Positions 18,903-31,400 of a stretch of 64,000 nucleotides of DNA are shown here, piece after piece. Source of the stretch: Microbotryum silenes-acaulis. Lineage: Eukaryota; Basidiomycota; Microbotryomycetes; Microbotryales; Microbotryaceae. Position numbers and translations under genes: made by a program. The stretch covers positions 558,001 to 622,000 of the forward strand of contig QPFY01000012.1 in the NCBI GenBank assembly GCA_003665825.1, read 5' to 3'. Within the stretch, counting starts at the first letter, position 1. The number at the start of each line of letters is the position of its first letter. The notes beneath the pieces are model-generated. The model was not told the origin of the DNA. It searched no databases and saw nothing but the letters and a program-made list of their open reading frames with translations.

Positions 18903-21726
18903 TTACGATCCCATGCGTCTACCGGTCAAAGCTCGGAATGCCTGTCTTTCCATCTCTGTCTGCACTTCCTTGATTGAAAGCAGCCGCCACCCCTCCTTTA
19001 CCGACCGACCGGCCTTACTCTCAATTGCTCGGCTGAGCTCTCCTTCCACGTCCTTGCCCGAAGCGAGGTCTACGGCCGCGCCACCTGTCGGACTGGCGAA
19101 CAAAAAGTCCGGTAGGGTGGAGGCTTTCTCAGCGGCGATGATGATGGTAGGTGGACGCCGGGCGTACAGTCTCGGGTCTGAGAACGACGAAATCGTCGAG
19201 GCTTGCAAAGGTGCATGGTGCGGGTAAGGCACGCTCGGCGTATGTGACCTTGAGAGCGGTTCAATAGAGGCTGCGCGATGAGTCGTTGCAGATCGAGGGG
19301 AGGGAGCGACGATGGACTCGGCTCGACCAGCCGTGTTTGAGCCGGACGGTGTGCTTTCGCTTTCGCACGCATAGAGGTGCACCCACCGGGCTCCAACCAT
19401 GTCCAAAGCTTCGAGAACCTCGGCCAAATCCTTGATGCCCAGACCCACGAGCAAAGCCGAGGTGTGCACTCCGACGGCGTTGATAGGGCTGAGGTTTTGT
19501 GTGATGATGTCGGCCAGCGCCAGCACTCGGACGTTTGTGTGCTTGTACCACCCTTTTGGTATCGGTGGTTCATCGTAGCTCGTCGGCTCGGAGCAAGCTG
19601 GCACGACGAGATCGATCCAGCTGCTTGCTTTTGCGGGAGGGAGGACTTGGTCCGACGGGCTCTGCGTGCCGGCTCGGAGGGCCTTGCGAGGGGAGAAAAA
19701 CGCCCCGCCAAAGTCGGTTTCGGTTTCGCGGAGAGAGAGACGGTCTTCGACAACGAAGGTGTACGGTAGACCAAGGTGGTGCGCCTCCCGCGAGAACGAA
19801 TCGGCGATAGCGTGGGACGGGACGAAGAATGTCTTTTCAAGTGTGAGACCGGACAAGAAGAGGGCTTGCTGTGTTTGAGCGTAGGTCAATTGACCTGGAG
19901 CTGCCTTGCCAGGAAGAAGCGGGTGCGTGACGGGAGAGAATACTGGGTTGAGAAAACGAGAGAGCTGACCGCCCTTGCCGAGGTTGATCGCAAGCAGAGG
20001 TATTGTCCGGTCGACCGATTTAAGAGTCGAGACCTTCGCGCGGAATTTGAGTAGCTCGACGTTCGATTCGAATGATGTAGGAGTAGAGACAAACTTAATG
20101 ATATCGACACCGAGTCGTGCCGCTCGCGAGTACTTGTCCACCATCTCTGGGGAGTCCCATTTCCATGCGCCTACGCGATCGTGGTCAGCCCCGAGGCACT
20201 GCGTTGCCGCCCCTCGCAACGCAAGTAGTCTCACGATCTCTGCATCTGGTAGGGACAATTCAAGATCGACATACTCGGCACCCAGCTTGAAGCCAAGTTC
20301 GACCAGCGCCAGATACTTTTCCATCAACTCCTCGGTCTCGAGGTCTGGAAATTCACCCCCCTGCGATCTCGTCCGTACGGTGTACAGAATTGGGAGCGGC
20401 GAGCACCGCCGCAAGTGGCCGAAGCAAAGTGTCACGAAGTGAGGTGACGGCATTTGTGTTCCCCCCTTGCCATTTGATCGAGCATTGTGTGAAGTTTCCG
20501 GAGCAGGAGACCCTCCACGCGAGTCTGGCGGCGTTTCGGGCAGTGACTGCCGCAACGTATCCACGCGCAGCTCGATCACATCGACACCACCGGCGACTTT
20601 GCGTATGGTCTCGCTCGAAACGTTGAGCAGGTTGGGAAAGTTGAGCGCCACAAAGCTTGTCCTCTGGCCCTTGGCACCGCGCCCCATCTCGCTCTCGCAG
20701 GCGCCATACCCTCCATACTCTCCCGAGCTAGGGCCAGGGATGGGAGATGGTCTGGGGCCAGGGATGAGCGGGACGTGGGACGAGGCGAGGCCAAAAATGG
20801 AACGCAGCAGCCGAACAAAGGCGGTTTCGACGTGCTTCATGAGGAATTGCGGCGATGGCGGTGGAGGATATGCCGTGAGAGAGACAATGGTGTGGGAGCA
20901 GAGGTCTTCAAAGTAAGGTGTCCTTCGACTCCACACGACGCGAATCTCCTCGCCCCAGGACGGTCTGAAAGATGAGGCCGAGTCGTTGGTCAGCGGGCGC
21001 AAGGACATCAAAAGGTGGGCCGAGATAAAGCTTGCCTCGCGTTTTCGTCCACGAGATAGCGAATCGTCTCCTCCTTGTCCCTGACGACGTGTACGATCGG
21101 ATGGCCTGACGCTCTGAATTGTCGCAATGCCGAGCGGTTCTCCTCGCGTTCGACGACGCCTCCTCCGCACGCGATGACGTAGTCACGTGGATATTGGTGG
21201 AGCAACTGCTTGAAAATGGCCGTCTCCTTGTCACGGAAGTCGGCCCAGCCGCGAGCTGCGGGTGAGAAACCATCATGTGGGGGCTCAGCCAGGATCCGGC
21301 GGATGCCGCGGAGGAAATCGTTACTTTCTCGCAAGCGGCTGGATGGCCCCGAGGTGGTGCATATGAGTAAATCTATGGTGAACATTGCTTACCTTTGACA
21401 AAGTCGGTGATGGGTCCGTGCAAGGTCTGGAAGGCTGAGTCGGCATCGATGAACTGGCGCCGGAGGGAAGTGGCCGCGATAAGACCGAGCGTAGTCTTGC
21501 CGACTCCACCTAATCGAAGGTGATACGATTGTCAGTCAAAGGTACACGTCTGGTCGCACTCGAGCGTCTCCCGTCGCGGATATTTCTGCCTCTGCCCTCG
21601 CACGAAGCCGACGCTCGCTGCGAGCATGCATGACTTGAGCTTGCGAGGCCGATCACTGGAATAGCACTCACGCATCCCAATCAGAGCGATGGTGGCCTCT
21701 GCATCGTACAGCGGTGCGTGAGGCAT
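18903..21726 (-). CDS. Quinate-repressor-like AROM derivative (shikimate-kinase, dehydroquinase and shikimate-dehydrogenase-like domains)
   Basis: Exons on the minus strand are 21726-21672, 21509-21393, 21327-21036 and 20964-18903, 841 residues. Residues about 10-155 are shikimate-kinase-like with a P-loop split by intron 1 (IGMRGVGKTT), FRDKE and ACGGGVV. About 255-480 are type I 3-dehydroquinase-like; the catalytic His and Lys seem kept (GADHDRVGAW, VDIIKFV). About 490-800 are shikimate-dehydrogenase-like (NPVFSPVTHPLLPGKAAPGQL), but the substrate motif normally reading SPISHSRSPxLHN is degenerate (VPSHAIADSFSREAHH). AROM itself would be about 1,550 residues with two further N-terminal domains, all absent here. 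This domain set matches the fungal quinate repressor (QUTR/QA-1S), which binds and inactivates an activator when quinate is absent. The third intron starts with GC. It is divergent from a Zn2Cys6 regulator, supporting a regulatory pair. Confidence 0.82.
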
Positions 21727-22167
21727 CGTCGGGCTAGGTCGCACGACACCGGTACGACGTTCCGTCGGCCTCACGGGTACCGATCGCCCCGTCTCACCGA
21801 CTGCTGCTGAGGGGGGAGAGTCGGCGCCTGGCTTGAGACGAGGGCTCTTGGTCGTCCGAGTGTAGGTCCTTTTCCTCCGCGAAGAGCTTGGTATTTGTGA
21901 CCGTAGGTAGCTGCAATGAAAGCTCCCAGGTGCAGCGAGTGGTGGCGCACTCGGCGAAAGCCGCGGCTCATTCTGGCTCCTTCGGGCTCATTCGGCCCCG
22001 CTCGGCCGCTCCGGGCTCGATTTACCCCACAACTTAGCACACCTTGGGCGCGTAGGCGATCGCGCTCCTGTTCGCACCGCCGACATTTGCATCGAAACCA
22101 GATCGACTCGGTTGGCACAAGGCCCGGCGCAACCCGTCACCAATCCAACTGGGCCAGCTCGATCGTC
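21727..22167. promoter_or_regulatory. Bidirectional promoter of the repressor-like gene and the Zn2Cys6 gene
   Basis: 441 bp between two divergent start codons. Short ORFs overlap it, but no gene is recognised. Co-regulation of both regulators from this interval is likely. Confidence 0.5.
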
Positions 22168-25100
22168 ATGGTCGCCAGACCGGCGTCGGCGTCGTTGGGG
22201 CCGATTGCTTCGACCTCGAGCTCGTCGTCCGCAGCGGTCGTACCACCGCACCAGCACCCGCCGCCCCACTCGCCGCCTTCGGACTCGGATGAGCGCGCAC
22301 CCAAGAAGCAGAAAAGGGTCACCAAAGCCGTAGGTACAACTTCGCTCGCTGCAGAGAACGCTTGCTGCGCTGACACGCTACGCTCTCGCTCTCGCGGATG
22401 CTGTGCCCCACCACCGTGATTCCATATCCGTCCTGTTCATTGCTACAGTGCGATCAGTCAGTCTGCTTGTGCACTGTAGCAAGCTGATTTATGATCTCAC
22501 ATCGCTGAAACCGTATCAAACCCGGCGGAATAGATGCCGACGACGACGCGTCAAGTGCGAAGCTTTCCCGAATGCCCCCTCGATTGACTCGCCGTGTGTG
22601 ATCTGCACCGAGCAAGGCTCCGCCCACGAATGCACCTTCACACGACCGACTCGTAAACGAGGTCCTCAAGCAGGTCTCACCAAGAATCTTGCAGAGCGCA
22701 TCACGGGTCTCGAACGATTCGTCGTAAGTGCCCCCTCTCAGTTCAGAAAAACTCGGCTCGCTCATCGACCGATCACATGCCCTGTGCGCTTTATCTCAGG
22801 GGTACTTGCTCGCGGTCGAAGGAGAAGAGATGCTCATGGCCAAGTACCGAGCTTTTTTCGATCAAAGTGATTCGAGCACCGACGCTGCAGCTCAGATGGC
22901 CGCTTGGAACCGATCGCAGCTGTCCCACTTGCTCGAAAACCTCGTCATCAGTCCCAACACGTCATCGGGGCCTGCGATTCTCAAGCAGGAGCAGCAACGC
23001 CTCGATTCCGAACTAGGAGTACACGATGTGGTCATGGACGGATCCAGCCCCGCCAACGGTCGACCTTCGACTCCAAGCCTGCAGGACTTGAGCCCGGCTG
23101 CTTCTGCTTCGACTCCTGGGACCGCCACTCGCGTCGGATCGTTCGACCCCCGCTCTCGGTCTGCAGCGTCGCTGGACGCGTCCGATACGTTTGCGAATAC
23201 TTTCAATAGCCAAGCCAATGCACCTGACTCTGGTTCGGCCGTGGCGGACGCGAGCGAGTCAGCTTTACAAACGCTTGCACACGCGGCGATACCCGACTAT
23301 TTCTTTAGCGACCCTTTCCAGGGTGGGTCCGGGGGGCTCAAAGGTACCGGCACGGAAGGCGATGGATCGATGGCGAGCCTTTCATCGAACGTTGTGCTTT
23401 CACTCCCCGACGAGGCGATACGCAATCAAATGCTCGATGTCTACTTTCACCAAATTGTGCATCCCACCTTACCGATTCTCGACAAGGCGCAATTCTTCAG
23501 CTGGTCGGCCTATCTTCCACCCACTGATGCTGCGACCTCGATCGCCGCACAAGCACTACCGGCTGAGCTATATTTGAGCGTTTTTGCCGTTGTGGCTCCC
23601 TATCTGCACTCGGATTCGACACACTCTTCAGAGACTTTTGCAGCGGCTGCGCGCTTCTACCTGTACTCTTCGATGAAGGACCCATCGGTCGAAACGGTTC
23701 AAGCTTGCACGCTTCTCGCTATTGCCGACTGGGGACTCAACGAAATGTCGCGCGCATGGATATTAAGCTCGCTCTCCATCGCACTCTCCATCACCTTGGG
23801 GATGCACCGGCGGCAGCAGCACGGTTCGCTTGCGCCCAGTCCGGCACGCCTGCGGACTTTTCATGCGGCAATCATCGTACACACGCTCCTTTCACTCCGC
23901 CTATCACGCCCCCCAATCATCAACTGTGAGGACTATGACGTCCCCTTACCACCTAGCGAAGGCTCGGAAAACTTTGAATTGTGGAGTCTAGGGCACAACG
24001 CCAACCATCTCCGGGGCGAATACGCACTCGAGCCGATAGCCACAATTGCCCGGCGACCAGGTGCGGTCCGTTCATCGACGCTTCTCCTCTTTTCAAAGAC
24101 GGCGAGCTTGTGCACATTGGGGCTCGCTGTCCTGCGTTGGAGCCTTCGACCTGCTGCTGGAGGGGATCACGGCGAGGCCGACCGACAAGACCTGATCAAA
24201 GCGCTCGTGGCGTGGGAACGAGGGTTCCCGCCGGAGTTGATGATTGGTGAGCCGTCTACGCGCGGCACCGATCGGGTCAAAGAGCGCTCAAGGTCCATCA
24301 TCGAGATGCACATGACCTTGCACTCGCTGTACGCTCGCCTCTCTCCCTCACAAGAGGCCGTTGCTGAGGGGGGACGCGCATTCTCATATGATCCCGCACC
24401 AGAATCCATATCGATGCTGTTACAGCTCACTACGACGACTAGGGACTTGTTCACTTATCTGCGAACGATGCCACTAGTCGAGGTGGCGCTCGACGTGCTC
24501 GTCAAAGCTGGTCTGGGGGAAGAACCTTCGGTTAGCGGCGCCTACGAGGAGCTTGGTCGAGTACATCGCTTGGTGCGGCGCGAAGGGGCCGTTTCTCGAC
24601 GTTCTGCTCCGAACAGGGCAACTCCGTTGTCGACCGAAGGAGGCTACGACAGCCCGATCGATGCTTTTGTGCAGATGCACCCGACGTCACAGGTCAATCG
24701 ACCACCGCACCCGCTGACCTCATCCCTTCACGGCACAACTCAGCCGGCTAAAGACTCTTCCCATGCCTCACTGGCCAATGCCGAGGCACTGTCAGTCTCA
24801 ACGGAGCCTTTCCAAGCGTTCTTATCGTACTCGGACGTACTGGGCCCGTCCGCGACAGCCTCGACTGTGCTCGACTTTGGATCATGGGATCAATCTGATC
24901 TCCTGGTCTCCCTCGGCCTCGTCTCTGACCCGACGGCGGGCTCCCAGGCATGGCAACCTCCACCTTCGAGCGATATGTCGGGCTCTCACCATGGTCAACA
25001 CCTGCCCGTCTTGGACGAGTCGAAGCCAATCTCTCTCCAGTCGATGGCGACGGCCGGAGCAACAGAGTTTCCGCACTCCGGCCTGAACGACGGTGAGGTT

Positions 25101-25355
25101 GGCCCTGGGAACAGCCACACCAGCATAGGCCACACGACACCACCTGGAGGTGAAGGGAATAATGCGGCCTTCATGTTTGAACACTTTGGGCAAGGGACGG
25201 ACTTGTTGGCTAGGTGGTTGGATCGAGGCAGTTGGGCTACTGGTTCGTCAGGCGAGCCGATTCAGGGGCTGTCGACGGGAGACTCGGAGCAAGATCTGCC
25301 TTCGAACACGGGAATGATGCTCGACCCTTCGAGTGGCGAGGGCATGATGATGTGA
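22168..25355 (+). CDS. Zn2Cys6 fungal transcription activator
   Basis: Proposed exons are 22168-22329, 22462-22475, 22534-22723 and 22800-25355, 973 residues. The zinc cluster is assembled across introns: a 14-nt microexon supplies SACAL, then CRRRRVKCE, then PCVICTEQGSAHECTF, giving C-x2-C-x6-C...C-x2-C-x6-C. Without the microexon the first Cys is missing. An acidic, Ser-rich linker leads to the fungal_trans domain (MLDVYFHQIVHPTLPILDKAQFF, QACTLLAIADWGLNEMSRAWI, ALSITLGMHRR), followed by a long low-complexity tail. It is divergent from the quinate-repressor-like gene. In Aspergillus and Neurospora the quinate activator and repressor genes lie in one cluster, so a QUTA-like role is possible. 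An Aro80-like regulator of aromatic catabolism is an alternative. The first two exon boundaries are the least certain. Confidence 0.75.
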
Positions 25356-26002
25356 AATGACAAGTGTTGTACCCATCTGATCGAACTTCGAGTCTCGGAT
25401 CGATTCGCTTGAACGCGGTGTTCGATCGGACATACCTTCAACCTGACCGGGACCGAGGTGGCATTCGCCGAGACATTTGGCAAACTGCAGCTCGCAACGC
25501 GGCGGTGTTGTCTGGTCGTCCCTTATCACGTGAGCCACGCCCCCACGCGCCTGATGCCGGCTGCCGGCGTTCGACGATTCACTCGTGTGGTCACTTGAAT
25601 CCAGATGCAGCTCTGAGCAGTTTCTCCTGTAGACTCCAACATATTTAACTGCACGTGTCCAATGCACTCGCCTACATAAGGTCACAAGGTGCGCGGGATG
25701 CCTTGAATTACTGTAACGTTCCGAACCGCTGTCGCAAGTCGCAAGGCGCGGCGTTGAACGAAAAACATCCAGGCAATACGGACGCGCAAGCGAGATCGGC
25801 TTGGAAGTCAGAGGTTTGCACTGCAAAATGCAATTCGCGATCGTGGTCCGGCCTCGCGCTGGGCGCGCCGACGTGAGACCCTCTCGACCTCGCGTTTGCC
25901 CTCTTCCCAATCCCGACCCTCTTCCCAGCATTTCTTGACCTTCAACCAGCTTGCTTAACCCACATCCCGTCTTCTCGGGAAAGGAACGACTACCGGTTCA
26001 AC
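25356..26002. other. Intergenic between the Zn2Cys6 gene and the Kre9-like gene
   Basis: 647 bp. No gene recognised. A CT-rich stretch (about 25870-25970) precedes the next start codon. Confidence 0.5.
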
Positions 26003-27691
26003 ATGCTTCGTTGCGCTGGTGCTCGCTCGATCGCCCTCCTGTTGGTCGGGTTAGCGACTAAATCCGTCCTCGGTGCTGTCACGCCAACCGCGCCGGGCCC
26101 CGGCGTAACCTTTGACGTAGGCGGACAATGCTCATTCACGTGGACCGCCGATACCACAAACGTGAGTGCTTTGCGTCTTTTGGTCTGGAGTGGGATTGAA
26201 AGTGGTGCTCGCGATCTTGATCTTTCGTCGAAGCCACTTCGAGTGCTCTGGGGTCGCTTCCCCGGCCGATTCCGTCTTGTCCGTCGGGCGACGCCCTTGC
26301 GAGTGAGACGGCCAACAAAAGGAGGCGCGGTCGGCGGACCCCGATCACCTGCTGTTGAGCGAAGCAACCGCCATGACGTCCTCAGAGCATAACATTCCTT
26401 CGGGATCATATCATGACGCCTCATGTGGTTGGGGGCCTCCCCAAGGGTCGTGTAATCACTCGATTGAGACCCACTGCGAGGGGCAGCCCTGACCACGCGC
26501 GTCCTTCAACGAACGAAATGTCGCCAGACCAAACGCCCGACACGCCAAGAGACTCTTCGGCTGACCTCAAGGCTCTTCCCTGCCCCCATCCCTTGCGCGG
26601 CGCAGACATGGACCTCTTTCGATGTTGATCTCATGTCGGGCTCGAACCAAGCCATGTCGGTCGTGACTCGTGTCACAAGTGGTCTGGATGGCACCAAGTC
26701 CGGCACCGCGACCTTCACCTGCCCCGACGTGACGCCCAACAGCGCGATCTACTTTTTCCAATTCACCATGAGCGATGCCGACCCGCAGTGGACGACGAGG
26801 TTCACCATTGCATCCTCCACAGGTGCGACTACCACACCCGCACACTCGACCCAAAGTGATGGATCTGCGATCCCTTGGGGCGTCGGAACCTTGGCCGGCG
26901 GAGCCGCAGCCAACTCTTCCTTGACCGCGACCCGACGAACATCGTCCACTAGGACGCTTTCCAGTCCGACTGTGTCTAGCACTGCGACAACAGTGACGAC
27001 GACCGTGCCCGCCTCACCGACCACGACGGCCGTTTCCAGCACTATCACGACCTCTTCCAGCACTTCTTCCAGCACTTCTGACACGGCTTCGCCTTCCTCT
27101 TCCTCTTCCTCGTCGTCGTCCTCCGCGAGTACGAGCGCGAGCGCAACCGCAACCGCCGCCGCCGCCACAGGAGGTGCCTTCTTCTCGACTTGGCCCATGG
27201 GAGGCAAGATTGGCTTCTTCGTCGGTATCGGCGTCGCAGGTTTGATCGTCGTCGCTCTGCTTATCTGGCTCGGCATCCATCTGTGCCGACGCCGCGAGGA
27301 CGACGGTGCCGAGAACTTTGTCAACGAATGGGACACCGTCGATCAAGACCCTTACTACGCGAACCAGAACCAATCGACCGTGCACGCTGGAAGTGCCGCA
27401 GCTCATGACGAAGATGCGGGGTACGCGTCGGAAAAGGTCTACGGTCGATCCCAGGTCGACGACCCTTACGCCGCGACGTCGCGCATGCCCGGAGGTGGCC
27501 ACGAGGCGTACCCATTGGTCCCGAGAGGCGGCGAGGCGGCGTACAACCACTCCACCGCTGACTTTGCCGCCTACCCTCACAACGAATATCCTCAACGCGC
27601 CGTCTCTCCATCGAACTATGGCGGTGCTGCCGACGAGTCTTTCCCCCACGGCTACCAAGATACCACGAACCAGCCGCAGCATCGTTGGTGA
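26003..27691 (+). CDS. Mucin-like membrane protein with Kre9/Knh1-type N-terminal domain
   Basis: Two exons, 26003-26161 and 26606-27691, give 414 residues. A signal peptide (about 1-24, ending VLGA) precedes a Kre9/Knh1-like beta domain: PTAPGPGVTFDVGGQCSFTWTADTTN joined by the splice to TWTSFDVDLMSGSN, then TFTCPDVTPNSAIYFFQF. About 100 Ser/Thr-rich residues, including an 11-Ser run, then form an O-glycosylated stalk. One transmembrane helix (about 254-278, FFVGIGVAGLIVVALLIWL) is followed by CRRRE and a Tyr-rich cytosolic tail of about 130 residues. The layout is that of a type I wall-stress sensor or cell-surface mucin rather than a GPI protein, because a tail follows the helix. The intron (444 nt) is unusually long for this window but joins the domain precisely. 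Confidence 0.72.
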
Positions 27692-28488
27692 TTCTTGAGC
27701 ACGGTTGGGGTCCACATGGATACTGCATTGGGACTCCGGCCTCTCTCGAAAAACAAAGTGATTGAACCCCATTTCCACCTTACCCTATCTTCTCGTATAA
27801 TGGACTATCTTTCCCGACGGGGCCTTGTGTTCTCTCTCCGTTTCTTACATCGTATGGGCACGTGACGCATCTCTTTTTTGCTTAACTCCTCTCCTTGTCT
27901 ATTCTTGTACTTGTGCGCATGGAAAGCAATCTTATTGTTACAATGCACATTCCGGGTTTGCTCGTGTTCTCGTGTTCATCCCAACTTGACTTCCAATAAG
28001 TCCGATCACATGAAAGGGCACCCTCGACTTTACAAAAAGGACATGCTCTCGCTCCAACCCCAATCCCTACCCCAAAACCTAGTAGGAATGGTACGTACGC
28101 GTACGCAAAGTCAGTTCTTTGGACGTTTCTGGGGCATGCCATCGGTTGGTCCGAACCTGCTAGGGTTAACGATCGATGACTGACCCTGCTGCTTCGATCC
28201 CTCCTTTCTGCCCGTCCTCGGCTCCAGAGGAAACGACTGCATGGCGATCGATTGAATTGGGAACAGTAGCGGAAGAGCCATCAGTAAGGGTAAGTTTTTG
28301 CTCCTAGAGCAGAGTCCCGCAAATCACGTACCCCATTCGGGTAAGCTCACACCGGTCCTGAAAGGGAAGAAGCGATAAGCCCTCTCAAGACCGAGCGAAT
28401 CCGTACCGCTCAGCACCAGGGTGAGGCAAGAAGAGCAAAAAGGGTGGGCGGCGAGGTAGATGATTCCTGGAGTGGATGCGCATCGGGG
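27692..28488. other. 3' intergenic between convergent genes
   Basis: 797 bp between two gene ends. Short ORFs only; no RNA gene or repeat recognised. Confidence 0.5.
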
Positions 28489-31400
28489 TCAGTAGAGTGT
28501 TGGAGCGATGAAGTGGTAGGACGGACCTTGGTGCTTGGCCTGGAATACTCGGTCGTGGATCTTGATCGCCGAGGGAGAGAGGAATGTGACTGCACACAAA
28601 ACCACGAAGCAGACAAAGAGTAAGGAGAGTAGTGCGACCTAAAGTAGCCTGCACCGGGCCTGCACCGGGCCTTACCGGGTACCCTCCCGTCCTTCCTCCA
28701 CTTGTTCGTCACCGAGTTGCTGAACGAGTCCCCAAGAAGCACCACATTACTTTCGCCCATAATATGCTCCTTCTCGAGGAATGGCACATCATCCCGAATG
28801 ATTGAATCCACTCGTCCGTATAGATAAGCGTCTGAAGCGAGGCGACGAGCGATAGATCGAAGATGCTCGGTTCTGGAGCTCGATCCTTGAGTCCCAATGA
28901 CGATTCGAAGAGGGCGAGGGGTCGTAAGGATCGAGAGAAGGGGTCCGTACGGACGGGCGAGGGGAGGTGTTTGAGTCTGCGAGAATGTTCTGTCGTGGGG
29001 AGATTGCACGAAATGGCGATACACGCCGGGTGCTTCGGTCGTCGAGAGATCGATGCTGGGTTGAACGTTGATACTGAGCTGCGCAATTTGCTTCAAGGGG
29101 AAGGGCGATGGACCGATTGAGAAGGCGTAAACGTTCGTGGTTTCGATCCGAGACATCTTTAATCCCGTCTCTGATGTCCATAGTTTGACGTGGATCCGAG
29201 CTAACCTGCCAGGCGTCTCGAGCTCCTTGATTAAGAATCCGTGCTTCGAGCCGGTTTCGTGAGGGTTGGCCGTGGTAAGAGTAAACTCGATTTGATCCTT
29301 AGCGCGTTCGCGAAGACGCTCGGGATTTCTCGCAATCGTCTTGCCCGACTCGACCAATCCATCAATAAAGTGTTGGGTCTTGTCCTCTCGGAAGACCGAA
29401 TCCCACCAATGACTCGTCTCGGGGACTTCACTCATTTGGATCTGGGATCCATTGGCATAAGAACTCGTCGCCCATTCTCGGACTGTGGTGACGTATTGGC
29501 GCGAGTGTTGAACGGGGACGTTGTCGTCGATGCTCTGTAGAAATGGACGATCAATTTCGGTGAGAAGAGACAATCCTCGAGTCGGGGGATCAGCAGGATA
29601 GGGGAATGGGGGTGGCATTCGCCGACTCACCCCGTGCCGAGCCAAGATGTTGAGTCCCACTAGGTTGGAGGCGTAGAGATCGTTGTCGAACGAAGCGAGA
29701 CTAGATATGAGAATCTGAATACCCTGACAGTGATCAGCGAGAATGGATTGTAGCTGCGTGCCGGCGGCGAATGCACTCACCCCTGTCAAGCTTGGATCTC
29801 GATAGTGGTGGCCGACTGAGAGGTGGTATGGTACGTAGTCTTGGATCTTGACGCTGTGACCGCGTGTACACGACATAGTTTAGCTTCGCCGTGCTCCGTG
29901 CACTTGTCCGTTGTACCCGCGACTCACTAGCCCGCAGCTGGCACACCCCCCGCAACCAAATCAGGATACCGGCTCATCAAATACCAAGCCCCTTGCCCAC
30001 CATTCGAATGCCCCAGAACGACCAACTTCTTCACTTCGCACGACGTCACATCTTCCAATAACCCATGGGCTTTGGCCCACTTCCCCTTCAAATGGCTCTT
30101 TAAGTGATGTACGGCCGAGAACGAGTCGTGTAAAGAAGGGCCGTGCCAATCGTAGCCCCATTCGGTCAGACCGAGGGGGAAGACGATCCATTCTTCTTGA
30201 CGCGGTTCAATGGAAGGAGCCCATTCGGATGCGGTGGCTGGATCAATTCCCGCGCCGTGCAAAGCTAGGAGCACGATGGGAGAGCAGGTCAGGGTCGCTC
30301 GAGGGGGACGGAAGCTCGCGTAGGTCGGGGCACCCGAGTTGGACAGGTAGGTCGAGGTGATGACGGCAGGATTGGAAGGTGACGAGTCCACGATGGGGAA
30401 TGTAATCGTTCCGGAGTGACGGGCGCCTTTGGAAAGAGAAGTGGTGGTAATGAAGTTGAGTTGAATCTCGTGAGAAGTTTGCGAGGTCAATTTGCGAATC
30501 GCTCTTTTTTGTCGGAGGTGGATGGCGACGAGACGAGTTTGCCCCAGCGCGATCGTGAAGGGTTGACTGAGGAAGGCCACGATCTGTGGTGCGAGCAAGC
30601 AATAAGTTCTCCATGCTTCTGAACGTATGGCCATGCGAGACCTGGGATACTGACCTCGTCGCCACCGCCCTCGAGCCTGACTTGCTTGATCGTGATTTTG
30701 GCACTTTGGAGGTTACTTACTTCTACCCCAACGACATCGCCCATGATCCAACCCTTGACTAAACTCGGCACGGTCGTTCTTTGGCCCCTTACGACGATCT
30801 CTTCTTTCTGTTCCTCCACATCCAGCCTCCACTTGCCCGTCGGTACGCCGCGTTCGGGGGGCTCGCCCGATACCCGAATATCGAAGACATAATCGACTCG
30901 CAGGTCGTATCTGCCTCGTTCCAAGCGAACCAAGTGACCCAAGTTAGACTTATAGTCGTACACATTCCCATTGTACCATCTCCTATCGGCATCGTCCTCG
31001 GACCGATCTTGCAGTTTCCGAGCTAAGCAAAATTCGGTCGCTCCGCCTTGAAGATGGAGCGAGTAGAGCCCCGTGCGTGGGATGGTGAGTACGCGGTGAT
31101 AGTGCACTCTGTGTTGGAGCGTGGACCATCCTGCTGTCCATCGAAGGGCGTTCCAGCTGATGGCTCATCGTCTTGGGGTTAATCTGTGGCCCATGAGCGA
31201 GATGGGAGGTGGGGACAGCGTCGACGATAACTTGGTTGAGACTGACTCTATGCTCTTGTCCCCCAAACGGATCCAGCCGTCCCGACCCTCCTCGACGGTC
31301 TTCCATCCCACCTCGGCGCCAAACACGAACGGGGAAGGGAAGCTACTCTGATTGAGAGAAGGTAGGAAGGGCGGTAGGATGGGATACTCCCTTGTGCCGA

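Noticed and set aside
18903..21726. Pentafunctional AROM enzyme
   Set aside because: The DHQ synthase and EPSP synthase domains are absent and the dehydrogenase motif is degenerate; the start and divergent promoter leave no room for them.
28863..29540. Plus-strand ORFs opposite the hydrolase gene
   Set aside because: They are antisense shadows of a conserved minus-strand coding region and show no family motif.
29761..29780. 27-nt intron in the hydrolase gene (GTGAGTGCATTC...CACGCAG)
   Set aside because: Too short for splicing; the next AG gives a 57-nt intron (29780-29724) that restores the family sequence.
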